Shown here piece by piece: positions 44,057 to 51,809 of a DNA stretch of 64,000 nucleotides (within the stretch, counting starts at the first letter, position 1; the number at the start of each line of letters is the position of its first letter). The notes beneath the pieces are model-generated. The model was not told where the DNA came from. It ran no database searches and saw only the letters and a list, made by a program, of their open reading frames with translations. The position numbers and the translations under genes are program-made. The stretch lies in contig NZ_JAHXGQ010000007.1 in the NCBI RefSeq assembly GCF_019375475.1, forward strand, positions 1-64,000, given 5' to 3'. The stretch is from Saccharothrix obliqua (GTDB lineage: Bacteria > Actinomycetota > Actinomycetes > Mycobacteriales > Pseudonocardiaceae).

Positions 44057-45379
44057 GTGCGTTTTCCCGTTGTGACAGCGGTTCTGCTGTCGTCGTTGTC
44101 GTTTCCGCTGACCATCACCGGGGCGTCGGTCGCGTTGCCGTCGCTCACCGCCGAACTGGGTGCTTCGCCCACGCAGGCGCAGTGGGTGGTGACCGGCTAC
44201 AACCTCTGCTTCGCCGCGTTCCTGGCGTTCGGCGGGTCGTTGGCGGATGTGCTGGGCCGGCGGCGGTGGTACGTCGCCGGAGTGGGTTTGTTCCTCGTCG
44301 GCAGCGTGTTCTGCCTGCTGGCCGGGGATGTCGCGTTGCTCGTCGTCGCACGGCTGGTCGCCGGCACGGGCGCGGCGATCGCCACCGCGACCGGGCAATC
44401 GTTGCTGGCGGCGGTGTTCGACGGGGATCGGCGGACGCGCGTGTTCGGCGCGTTGGGGACGGTCCTCGGGATCGGGTTGGCGTTCGGGCCGACCGCGTCC
44501 GGGTTGCTGGTCGATTCCCTCGGCTGGCGGGCGGTGTTCGGGGCGCCGGCCGTGCTCGCCGGGCTGGCGCTGCTGCTGTGCCCCGCGCTGCCCGCCGTCG
44601 CGGGCGTCGGACGTCGGGTCGACTGGGCCGGCGGCGCGTTGTTCACGGTCGGCCTGGGCGCGTTGATCTGGTTGTTCGTCGAGGGACCCGGCTTGCCGCC
44701 GGCGGTCGTGGTGGCGGTGGCCGTCGTGGTTTTGTTGTGCGGCGCGGTGTTCGTCCGGGTGGAACGGCGACCGGACCCGATGTTCGACCTGGAGCTGTTG
44801 CGGCACCGGGGTTTTCGCGGCTACTCACTGGTGGCGGCGGCGATGATGGGACTGCTCGTGCCGCTGCTGGTGCACCTGCCGTCGTACCTGATCGACGTGA
44901 TCGGCTTGGACGCCGCGGAAACCGGGCTGTGGATGCTGATGCTGACCGCGCCGTCGGTGCTGCTCCCCGGTCCGGGCGCGGCGATCGCACGCCGGTCGCC
45001 GCTCGTGCTCTCGGTGGGCGCGGTCGTGGTGAGTTCGACGGGCGTGGTGGCGTTGGTGGTGATCGGGCCGGACGTCGCGCCGTGGGCGTTGCTCGTGCCG
45101 TTGGTGCTGATCGGCACGGGGGTCGGCCTGACCACCGGCGTGGTCGACGGGTTGGCGATCTCCCGTGCGCCGCAAGGCAAAGCGGGCACGGCGGCCGGGT
45201 TGTTCAACACGGCGCGACTCGCCGCGGAAACGGTCGCGCTGGCCACGGCGGGTTCGGCTTTGGCTTACCTGACGGCGGAAAGCGGTTCCACGGTCGCGTT
45301 GCGCGTCGTGGTGGTGGCTTTGGGCTGCACCGGTTTCCTGGCCGCGCTCGCCGCCGCCCGGCTCTTGCGCCCGTCATGA
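44057..45379 (+). CDS. MFS drug-type exporter (DHA2-like)
   Basis: 440-residue major facilitator with 13-14 predicted helices. Motif A (GGSLADVLGRRRWY) lies between helices 2 and 3, and the helix-5 motif C-like GTVLGIGLAFGPTASGLLVD is typical of proton-driven drug exporters. TQAQWVVTGYNLCFAA in helix 1-2 is a DHA2 signature. GTG start. Convergent with the LysR gene, overlapping it by six bases. No cognate repressor sits next to it, so the exported compound is open. Confidence 0.87.
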   Translation: MRFPVVTAVLLSSLSFPLTITGASVALPSLTAELGASPTQAQWVVTGYNLCFAAFLAFGGSLADVLGRRRWYVAGVGLFLVGSVFCLLAGDVALLVVARLVAGTGAAIATATGQSLLAAVFDGDRRTRVFGALGTVLGIGLAFGPTASGLLVDSLGWRAVFGAPAVLAGLALLLCPALPAVAGVGRRVDWAGGALFTVGLGALIWLFVEGPGLPPAVVVAVAVVVLLCGAVFVRVERRPDPMFDLELLRHRGFRGYSLVAAAMMGLLVPLLVHLPSYLIDVIGLDAAETGLWMLMLTAPSVLLPGPGAAIARRSPLVLSVGAVVVSSTGVVALVVIGPDVAPWALLVPLVLIGTGVGLTTGVVDGLAISRAPQGKAGTAAGLFNTARLAAETVALATAGSALAYLTAESGSTVALRVVVVALGCTGFLAALAAARLLRPS

Positions 45380-46255
45380 AGCACCGTACGCCTCGGTCGC
45401 GGCACGCACCGCCGCCACGCACGCCGCGACCGCCGGGTGCCCCGACGCCGACCGCAGGTAGGCGATGCGGGTGCGGCGGCGGATCGGCAGCGGTGTCAGG
45501 TGGACGCCGCCCGGTGGGGCGTCCAGGGCCAGGCGCGGCACCAGGGACACGCCCTGCCCGGCGGCGACCAGTGCCAGCACGGTGGCGAAGTCGTCGGCGT
45601 GGTGGCGGGCGCGGGGCGTGAAACCCGTCGCGCGGCACACCCGTTCGGTGACCGCGTGGCACAGCGTGCCGGGGGTCGCGAGGACCCACGGCGCGGCGCG
45701 GACGTCGGCGAGCGAGGCGGCGGGCGTGGACGTGGCGAGGAAGACCTCTTCCTCCAGCAGCGGCACGCCCGCCAGCGCCGGGTCCGGGTCCACCGGTGCG
45801 ACGTCGTAGTCCTGGAGCAGGCCCACGTCGAGGCGCCGGTCGTGCAGCGCGGCCGGGACGTCCACCGGGTCCAGTTCGGTGACCATCAGCTCCAGGCCGG
45901 GGTGGCGGCGGCCCAGGTCGACCAGCGCGGACGGCAGCAACGCGCGCACGGCGGTCGGGAACGCGCCGATGCGCAGCGGCCCGGTCAGGCCGGTGGCGAG
46001 CGCGGCCAGTGCGGATGACGCGCGGTCCAGGGCGTCCAGCACTTCGTGCGCGTGCGCGACCAGGACGCGTCCCGCGGCGGTGAGCGACACGCGTCGTCCG
46101 GTGCGTTCCAGCAGCGGCACGCCTGCTTCGCGCTCCAAAGTGGACAGTTGTTGGGAGACGGCGGACGGTGTGTAGGCGTGTGTCTGCGCGACGGCGGCGA
46201 TGGTGCCGAGGCGGGACAGTTCGTGCAGCAGGCGCAGTCGGCGCACATCGAGCAT
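45374..46255 (-). CDS. LysR-family transcriptional regulator
   Basis: 293 residues: winged helix at 1-60 (LHELSRLGTIAAVAQTHAYTPSAVSQQLSTLE, seen in parts) and a periplasmic-binding-protein-like effector domain from about 90 on. Divergent to the DapA-like aldolase gene with 70 bases between starts, the classic layout for a LysR protein and its target. The intergenic region contains TTACGTTTCACGTCA, a T-N11-A type site. Confidence 0.92.
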   Translation of the reverse strand: MLDVRRLRLLHELSRLGTIAAVAQTHAYTPSAVSQQLSTLEREAGVPLLERTGRRVSLTAAGRVLVAHAHEVLDALDRASSALAALATGLTGPLRIGAFPTAVRALLPSALVDLGRRHPGLELMVTELDPVDVPAALHDRRLDVGLLQDYDVAPVDPDPALAGVPLLEEEVFLATSTPAASLADVRAAPWVLATPGTLCHAVTERVCRATGFTPRARHHADDFATVLALVAAGQGVSLVPRLALDAPPGGVHLTPLPIRRRTRIAYLRSASGHPAVAACVAAVRAATEAYGAS

Positions 46256-46325
46256 CAGGTGAGCTTACGTTTCACGTCAGGAACGTTCACTGGACCTGGT
46301 GGTCATGTCGGGTGAGGCTGGCGGT

Positions 46326-47168
46326 ATGACGCTTTCCGGAGTTTTCGTCCCGCTGGTCACCCCGTTCGATGAGGCGGGTGCCGTCGCCGTCGACGCGTTG
46401 GATCGGCTCGCGCGCGAGGTCTTGGACGACGGCGCGACCGGGCTGGTCGCGCTCGGCACCACCGGTGAACCGGCCGCGCTCACCGACGCCGAGCGGCGCA
46501 CTGTGCTTGACGTGGTGGGTCGGGTGTGCCGTGAGCGATCCGCGCCACTGCTGGTCGGCGCGAACACCCGGGCCGAGCTGGTGGCGCTCGCGGACTCCGG
46601 CGCCACTGCCGCGTTGTGCGCCGTGCCCGCGTTCCTCCGGCCCGGGGAGGACGGCGTGGTCGCGCACTTCGCCACGCTGACCGGCCCCGTGCCGCTGGTC
46701 GTCTACCACGTCCCGTACCGGACCGGTCAACCGTTGTCGGCCGGCGCGATCCGGCGGCTGGCGGCGCTGCCGGGGGTGGTCGGGATCAAGCACGCGGTCG
46801 GTTCGGTGGACGCGGACACCATGGACCTGCTGACCAACCCGCCCGCCGACTTCGCGGTACTCGGCGGCGACGACGTGTTCATCTCGCCGATGCTGGCGCT
46901 GGGCGCACACGGCGGCATCCTGGCGTCCGCTCACTTCGCCACCCGTCGGTTCGCCGATCTGGTCGACGCTTGGCACACCGACCCGCCGCGTGCCCGAGCC
47001 TTGAGCGCTCCCCTCACCGCCGGGGCCGCCGCCCTGTTCGCCGCGCCGAACCCGACCCTGGTGAAGGCAGTGCTCCACGCCCGGGGCCGCATCCCCACCC
47101 CTGCCGTCCGCCTGCCGCTGCTGGCACCGGACCCGACGCTGGTGGACGCCGCGGTTCGCGCTTGGTGA
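46326..47168 (+). CDS. DapA-family Schiff-base aldolase/lyase
   Basis: 280-residue TIM-barrel protein of the dihydrodipicolinate synthase/N-acetylneuraminate lyase family. GTTGEPAALT binds the carboxylate of pyruvate or its analogue, the catalytic tyrosine lies in VVYHVPYRTG, and the Schiff-base lysine is K155 in GIKHAVG. It could be a true DapA, but isolated position and LysR control suggest a catabolic aldolase for a keto-deoxy sugar acid or similar. ATG at 46326 is chosen since the upstream codons do not match the family and GAGG lies about ten bases before. Confidence 0.87.
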   Translation: MTLSGVFVPLVTPFDEAGAVAVDALDRLAREVLDDGATGLVALGTTGEPAALTDAERRTVLDVVGRVCRERSAPLLVGANTRAELVALADSGATAALCAVPAFLRPGEDGVVAHFATLTGPVPLVVYHVPYRTGQPLSAGAIRRLAALPGVVGIKHAVGSVDADTMDLLTNPPADFAVLGGDDVFISPMLALGAHGGILASAHFATRRFADLVDAWHTDPPRARALSAPLTAGAAALFAAPNPTLVKAVLHARGRIPTPAVRLPLLAPDPTLVDAAVRAW

Positions 47169-47433
47169 GGCCCCGCCACTCTCGTCACTCGGTCGCCATC
47201 GCACCCGATCTGACCAGTGGTTGCACGGTCCAAGGTGCGCAACCCTGACCAAGGCAGAGTGCGCCCCCTCACCACTCCCCTGTTCAGCTCGTTCGGGTGA
47301 AGCGTCATGTGCAGGACAACCTGGTGACGGGTTCAGAGCATGAGCCTAAATAAGGCGGAGGCGGCCAGGCGGACCCCCAGTGGCGAGCCACCCGGCGACC
47401 CGACGCACTCCCCCACCGACGAGAAGGGACCCG
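47169..47433. other. Gap after the aldolase gene
   Basis: No clear gene. A candidate reading frame starting at 47340 (72 residues, Pro/Ser/Gly-rich, ending SSPAVY) competes with the one at 47434 and neither is convincing. No terminator stem was found. Confidence 0.35.
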
Positions 47434-47652
47434 ATGATCACGACACGAACCAGGGAAGCCGCCTTGCGGAGTCACCCCCACCTACGCCCTCGCACCCGAC
47501 GAGCCACGGCCCGTCCGGTCCAGAAGCCGGCAGCGGCTCCAGCCCAGCTGTCTATTAACCGGTTCGGCACCCATCGGCCAAGCGGCCGTGCGTGCCCGTC
47601 GGCAGTGGACCGGACGCCGCGTCCAGCCGGGTATGTTGCCCGGCGTGGGTGA
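47434..47652 (+). CDS. Possible short arginine-rich protein before rnhA
   Basis: 72 codons starting [14 protein letters not shown] with a good AAGGGA five bases before the ATG. The product is very basic and has no recognisable domain. It overlaps the start of rnhA by eight bases. High GC makes chance frames of this size common, so only the ribosome binding site and overlap speak for it. Confidence 0.3.
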   Translation: MITTRTREAALRSHPHLRPRTRRATARPVQKPAAAPAQLSINRFGTHRPSGRACPSAVDRTPRPAGYVARRG

Positions 47653-48094
47653 CGGCGTGGTGGAGATCTACACCGACGGGGCGTGCAGCGGAAATCCCGG
47701 CCCCGGCGGCTGGGGCGCGGTGTTGCGCTACGGGCGGCACGAGAAGGACCTGTACGGAGGGGACGCAGGCCCGACGACCAACAACCGGATGGAGCTGATG
47801 GCGCCGATCCAGGCGTTGGAGAGCCTCACCCGGCCGTCGGTGGTGCGGATCTACACGGACAGCACGTACGTCCGGAACGGGATCTTGTCGTGGATGGCGA
47901 AGTGGAAGGCCAACGGCTGGCTGACGAGCGCCAAGCAGCCGGTGAAGAACGCTGACCTGTGGCGGAGGTTGGATGACGCCGTCGCGCCGCATCAGGTGGA
48001 GTGGCATTGGGTGAAGGGGCACGCGGGCAACGTGGACAACGAGCGGGCCGACCAGTTGGCCGTCCGCGGGGTTCGGGAGGTCGCCGGACGGTGA
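47645..48094 (+). CDS. rnhA: Ribonuclease HI
   Basis: Cleaves RNA in RNA-DNA hybrids; about 149 residues as in E. coli. All four acidic residues are visible: Asp in [12 protein letters not shown], Glu in NNRMELMA, Asp in IYTDSTYV and Asp in NERADQLA; the basic handle [21 protein letters not shown] (seen in parts) and the catalytic His in KGHAGN are present. Start is uncertain: GTG 47645, ATG 47633 or GTG 47657 fit. Confidence 0.94.
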   Translation: MGDGVVEIYTDGACSGNPGPGGWGAVLRYGRHEKDLYGGDAGPTTNNRMELMAPIQALESLTRPSVVRIYTDSTYVRNGILSWMAKWKANGWLTSAKQPVKNADLWRRLDDAVAPHQVEWHWVKGHAGNVDNERADQLAVRGVREVAGR

Positions 48095-48100
48095 GTGGGT

Positions 48101-48706
48101 TCAGAGCCAACCGTTGTCGTGGGCGGTGGTGAAGGCGTCTCGGCGGTTGGTTGCGCCTAGCTTCACTACGGCGGCGGAGAGGTAGTTGCGCACGGTTCCG
48201 CTGGACAAGCCCAGGCGGTGGGCTATCTCGGTTACCGGGGTGTCGTACTCGGCCTGTCTCAGCACTTCCAGCTCCCGCGGCGTCAGGGGGCAGGGTGGTG
48301 GGAGTAGGGCATTCGCCGCGATCGCCGGGTCGACGTAGTGGCCGCCCGCGTGCACTCGGCGGATCACGTCGGCCAGGGCTCCTGCGGTCGTGCCCTTGGG
48401 CAGGAGGCCCTTGGCGCCGGTGGCCAGGGCTCGGTGCGGGTGGGGTGGTTTGCCCTGGCCGGTCAGGACTACGACGGCGCAGGTGGGCAAGGCTTGGGAC
48501 AGGGTGGCTGCTACCGCGAAGCCGTCGTGGTCCGGCATTGTGGCGTCTACTACCGCCACGTCTGGGCGGGTGGTCAGGGCCGCGGTGATCGTGGACTCGC
48601 CGTTGGCGGTCATTGCCACGACTTCCAGGTCGATTTCCAGGCGCAGCAGGGCGGCTAGCGCCACTCGGACCAGGTCCTCGTCGTCGGCTATCAGCACCCT
48701 GATCAC
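48101..48706 (-). CDS. NarL/LuxR-type response regulator (orphan)
   Basis: 201 residues with a receiver domain (MIRVLIADDEDLVR, phospho-acceptor Asp54 in VVDATMPDHDG, Lys in LLPKGT) and a C-terminal LuxR helix-turn-helix (about 137-197, LTPRELEVLRQAEYDTPVTEIAHRLGLSSGTVRNYL, in parts). The HTH reads AEYDTP instead of the usual ARGxSN, a small deviation. No histidine kinase gene is nearby, so the partner must be elsewhere. Convergent with rnhA, six bases between stops. Confidence 0.9.
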   Translation of the reverse strand: MIRVLIADDEDLVRVALAALLRLEIDLEVVAMTANGESTITAALTTRPDVAVVDATMPDHDGFAVAATLSQALPTCAVVVLTGQGKPPHPHRALATGAKGLLPKGTTAGALADVIRRVHAGGHYVDPAIAANALLPPPCPLTPRELEVLRQAEYDTPVTEIAHRLGLSSGTVRNYLSAAVVKLGATNRRDAFTTAHDNGWL

Positions 48707-48886
48707 GCCGACCTCCTCCGGGTGCCTGGCCGTGGAACCCGTTGGCTCGGCCCTGGTGGGTGGAGCCGACTGGATGGGGTGGTGGCCGGGGTCGGAGTTG
48801 ATGGTGCATCACGGGGGGCTTGAGCGGACCGTTCTGTTGCGCCTCTGGGAGCCGCATTGTGTGGATTGGCATCTGGGGTGGACGCG

Positions 48887-49029
48887 CGGGGGTGCAGGCA
48901 GAGCGGGGCGGGAGAAGGGCGGGGTGGGAACGGGCGCGAGGAGGCGGAGGAGGGACGGGCGGCGAGGGGCGAACTGTGAGGAGCGGGCTGTGAGGGACGG
49001 CGTGGGTGGGCGGAGGTGGAGGGGCGGAG
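48887..49029 (+). repeat. Purine-rich tract after the aminotransferase gene
   Basis: About 140 bases almost without C or T runs on the plus strand, full of GGAGG, GGGCGGGG and GAGGAGG. The aminotransferase stop is directly at its right end. Together with the preceding 180 bases (48707-48886), which hold nothing recognisable, it fills the gap to the response regulator. G-runs could form quadruplexes; the transcript of the minus strand would be pyrimidine-rich. Confidence 0.6.
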
Positions 49030-50169
49030 CTAGTGGAAGGCGGTGGCTAGGCGGCGCATTCCCTCCTCGATTTGGGGCACCGTGTTGGTGGTGAACGACA
49101 GGCGCATTGTGGAGGGGTTGGGGGTCGTGGCGTAGAAGGGTGCCCCTGGCACGAAGGCGACGTCTTGCGCCAGCGCCTTGGGCAGCAGTTCGCCCGTGTC
49201 CACGCCGTCGGGTAGTTCGACCCACACGAACATCCCGCCATCCGGGTCGCTCCAGCTCGCGCCGGGCGGCAGTGTGCTGGGCAACGCCCTGATCATCGCG
49301 TCCCGGCGTTCGCGGTACGCGGCGCGGAGGCCGGCGATGTGCCGGCCGATGTCGCCGGCACCCAGGTACACCGCCGCGGCGGCCTGGTCGATGGTGGAGG
49401 TGTGCAGGTCTGCCGCCTGTTTGACGATCACCAGGGAGCGCAGGAGTTCGGCCGGGCCGCGTAGCCAGCCCAGGCGTAGGCCGGGTGCGCCGATCTTCGA
49501 GAAGCTCCCCACGTGCAGCACGCGCTCGCTGTGCGCGGCCAGGGGTGGGAGGGGGTTGCCGCGGTAGCGCAATTCGCTGTACGGGTCGTCCTCCACCACC
49601 CACAGGCCGTGGCGGTCGGCTAGGGCGGCTACCCGGGCGCGGCGGTCGGCGGTCAGGGTTCGGCCGGTGGGGTTGGCGAAGGTGGGCACCAGGTACAGCA
49701 TCGTCGGCCGTTCTCGCTTGACCACCTCGGCCAGCGCATCGGGGTCGATGCCGTGGTTGTCGCCGGGCACCGGGACCACGCGGGCCCCGGCCAGGCGGAA
49801 CGCCTGGAGTGCCGCCAGGTAGGTGGGTTCCTCGACCGCCACCACCGAACCCGGCTCCAGGAGCGCGGTGACGGCCAGGGTGAGGGCCTGTTGCGAACCT
49901 GTGGTGACGACGAGGTCTTCGGCCCCGGTGGGCAGGCCGCGGTCGGTCAGCCGCTCGGCCACCCGGGCTCGCAGGTCGGGGTCGCCCTCGGTGGGCGCGT
50001 ACTGGAGGGTGCGACGACTGAGGGCCTGGTCGAACGCGGTGCGCAGGGCCTCGACGTCGAACAGCTCGGGCGCGGGCAGGCCGCCCGCGAAGGAGATGAC
50101 CTCGGGGCGAGCTGTGAGGGCGAGCAGGTCGCGGACCGGGGAGCTGCCGACGCGGTTGGTTTTGGACAT
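49030..50169 (-). CDS. PLP aminotransferase class I/II (2-aminoadipate type)
   Basis: 379-residue fold-type I aminotransferase resembling LysN/AroAT and the catalytic half of MocR proteins, without an HTH domain. VISFAGGLPAPELF is the N-terminal signature, TGSQQALTLAV binds PLP phosphate, FANPTGRTL and EDDPYSELRY hold the pyridine ring, and SFSKIGAPGLRLGW carries the Schiff-base lysine. Likely works on branched-chain, aromatic or aminoadipate substrates. It is alone, with purine-rich DNA on both sides. Confidence 0.88.
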   Translation of the reverse strand: MSKTNRVGSSPVRDLLALTARPEVISFAGGLPAPELFDVEALRTAFDQALSRRTLQYAPTEGDPDLRARVAERLTDRGLPTGAEDLVVTTGSQQALTLAVTALLEPGSVVAVEEPTYLAALQAFRLAGARVVPVPGDNHGIDPDALAEVVKRERPTMLYLVPTFANPTGRTLTADRRARVAALADRHGLWVVEDDPYSELRYRGNPLPPLAAHSERVLHVGSFSKIGAPGLRLGWLRGPAELLRSLVIVKQAADLHTSTIDQAAAAVYLGAGDIGRHIAGLRAAYRERRDAMIRALPSTLPPGASWSDPDGGMFVWVELPDGVDTGELLPKALAQDVAFVPGAPFYATTPNPSTMRLSFTTNTVPQIEEGMRRLATAFH

Positions 50170-50247
50170 GTCGGTTCCTTGGTGATGGATAACTGCGGAC
50201 CGGGACGACCCGGATGACTGGGACCACTGGGATACCGGGACGACTGT

Positions 50248-50466
50248 GCGGGGCAGAGGGGAGGACGGTGGGAATGAGGGGGGAAGAGGGAGGCGCGGGC
50301 AGGGGCGGTGGAGGCAGGGGCGCGGGAGCGGGCGGTGTGGGGAGGGGCGCGGGGCTGCGGGAGGTGGGACGCGGCAGGCGCCGGAAGCGGCGGGCCCGGG
50401 AACGGGGAGCGCCCGAGGGGGCGGGGAGCGCGGTCGTGGCGCGCGAGGCCCACCGGGAGGGTGACG
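50248..50466 (+). repeat. Purine-rich tract before the aminotransferase gene
   Basis: About 220 bases dominated by GGGAGG, GGGGCG and GAAGAGGGAGG on the plus strand, that is C/T-rich on the coding strand of the aminotransferase. It resembles the tract on the other side of the gene. No gene frame is convincing. Confidence 0.6.
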
Positions 50467-50514
50467 GTGGTCCGAACATCCTATGTCGGCCGTAGCGAAG
50501 GGCTAGTGGCGGCA

Positions 50515-50657
50515 GACGGTGGGCGGGTGGCGGCGGGTGGGTGGCGGCGGACGCCGGGTGGTGGCTGGTGACGGGTGGCGGGCGGCAGGCGGGTGGCAGG
50601 CGGCAGGCGGCAGGCGGCAAGTGACGGGTGGCGGGTGGCGGGTGGCGGGTGGCGGGA
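50515..50657 (+). repeat. Second heptanucleotide array (GGTGGCG and variants)
   Basis: Four perfect GGTGGCG copies (50627-50654) follow a degenerate part with the same seven-base rhythm (GGCAGGC, GGTGGCA, GGTGACG variants from 50515). This is the second seven-base array in the window, and like the first it lies in a large intergenic region upstream of a secreted protease gene. The following part (50658-50940) has no recognised gene. Confidence 0.8.
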
Positions 50658-50944
50658 CAGTAGGGGGGCGTTCCCGAGAGAGGTGGGTCGGGTATTCGGG
50701 GCCAGGGTCGCGACCGGGTGGGGACGATCTTGGTGGGGTCCGGCAATGCATTTCGGAAGGCACGTCGTTGATTCGGACGGCGGTGTCCGGGCGGCCGTCC
50801 GGCTCGCCGCCATTCACAGTTATTACCCCGTCGCCGCCTATGTCACCGCTGGTCATCGCACGCATACGGTCGGTCTAACATGACGCTATAACCGGTTCGG
50901 TATATCCCTTTTAACCCAATTGGGTGGTACGACTCTTCGTGACC

Positions 50945-50979
50945 AAAGACACCCTGTGCGCGAGTAATCGCGTGTCTTT
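50945..50979 (+). promoter_or_regulatory. Hairpin in the leader of the trypsin-like protease
   Basis: Outer arms AAAGACAC and GTGTCTTT and an inner stem CGCGA/TCGCG around GTAA form a strong two-part stem, ending 15 bases before the TTG start. A GAGGAA ribosome binding site follows outside the hairpin. It could stabilise the mRNA or be a control element. The AT-rich stretch at 50880-50925 upstream is the likely promoter. Confidence 0.5.
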
Positions 50980-50994
50980 CGGAAACGAGGAACC

Positions 50995-51705
50995 TTGCGA
51001 ATCAAGAGGTTGATCCCCGCGCTCGCAGCCGCCCTGCTGTCGCTGCTCGCGCTGGCCCCGTCCGGTCAGGCGGCGCCGGTCGCCGCGGACGGTGGCGTCA
51101 CGCCGTACATCATCGGCGGCGGCTACGCGTCGAACGCCCCCTGGGCGGCTCGGCTGTTCTCCAACGGTCGCCAGACCTGCTCCGCGACCATCATCGCCCC
51201 GACCTGGATCCTCACCGCCAAGCACTGCGTGAGCGGCGGCGGGTTGTCGTTCCGGATCGGCAGCCTGGACCAGACGTCCGGCGGCACGACGGCCAACGGC
51301 GCGCAGACCTACACGCACTCCTCCGACCTCGCGCTGGTCCGCCTGGACCGCTCGGTCTCGGGCACCTACGCCCGGCTCGCCGCGTCCTCGCCGGGCGCCG
51401 GCACGTCGGTGCAGGTCTACGGCTGGGGCGCGACGTCCCGCTGCGGTTCCGAGATCAACTGCCAGTCGCAGCTGCTGAAGGTCGCCAACGTCACCGTGTC
51501 CGGCTCGTGCACCGACGCCTACGGCGGCACCGCGGTGTGCGCCCGCCGCGGCAACGGCATCACCGCCGGTGGTGACTCGGGCGGCCCGATGATGTACAAC
51601 GGCCAGCAGATCGGTGTGGCCTCCACCAGCGACCGGCAGACCACCACGGCGTACACCAACGTCACCCGGTACCGCTCCTGGATCCAGTCCATCGCCGGGG
51701 TCTGA
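50995..51705 (+). CDS. Secreted trypsin-like serine protease (S1)
   Basis: 236 residues with a Sec signal peptide (1-27, RLIPALAAALLSLLALAPSGQA in parts) and a short propeptide ending before IIGGG. Catalytic triad His77 (TAKHC), Asp111 (SSDLAL) and Ser195 (GGDSGGP) are all present; cysteines around His, RCGSEINC and the active serine form the usual disulfides. Sequence resembles streptogrisin/trypsin-type exoenzymes, with basic or small P1 preference not decided. TTG start because GAGGAA lies five bases ahead and it gives the basic signal-peptide start. Confidence 0.95.
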   Translation: MRIKRLIPALAAALLSLLALAPSGQAAPVAADGGVTPYIIGGGYASNAPWAARLFSNGRQTCSATIIAPTWILTAKHCVSGGGLSFRIGSLDQTSGGTTANGAQTYTHSSDLALVRLDRSVSGTYARLAASSPGAGTSVQVYGWGATSRCGSEINCQSQLLKVANVTVSGSCTDAYGGTAVCARRGNGITAGGDSGGPMMYNGQQIGVASTSDRQTTTAYTNVTRYRSWIQSIAGV

Positions 51706-51763
51706 TCCCCGCGAACAGCCCGCCCGGCCCCTCCGCGGGTCCGGGCGGGTGCTCCCACCACGA

Positions 51764-51805
51764 ACGGCGCACGGCCCGGACTCCTCCGGGCCGTGCGCCG
51801 TTTTT
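51764..51805 (+). terminator. Strong terminator after the trypsin-like protease
   Basis: 17-base perfect arms starting ACGGCGCACGGCCCGGA around CTCC, then TTTTT. It lies 59 bases after the stop. The stem also ends five bases before the convergent surface-protein gene's stop codon, so it may serve both genes. Confidence 0.93.
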
Positions 51806-51809
51806 CGGG

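Noticed and set aside
47340-47558. 72-codon frame ending SSPAVY
   Set aside because: Low-complexity Pro/Ser/Gly composition and no ribosome binding site; overlaps a slightly better frame.
50575-50883. 102-codon frame through the second heptamer array
   Set aside because: Its first third is only translated repeat and no conserved pattern follows.
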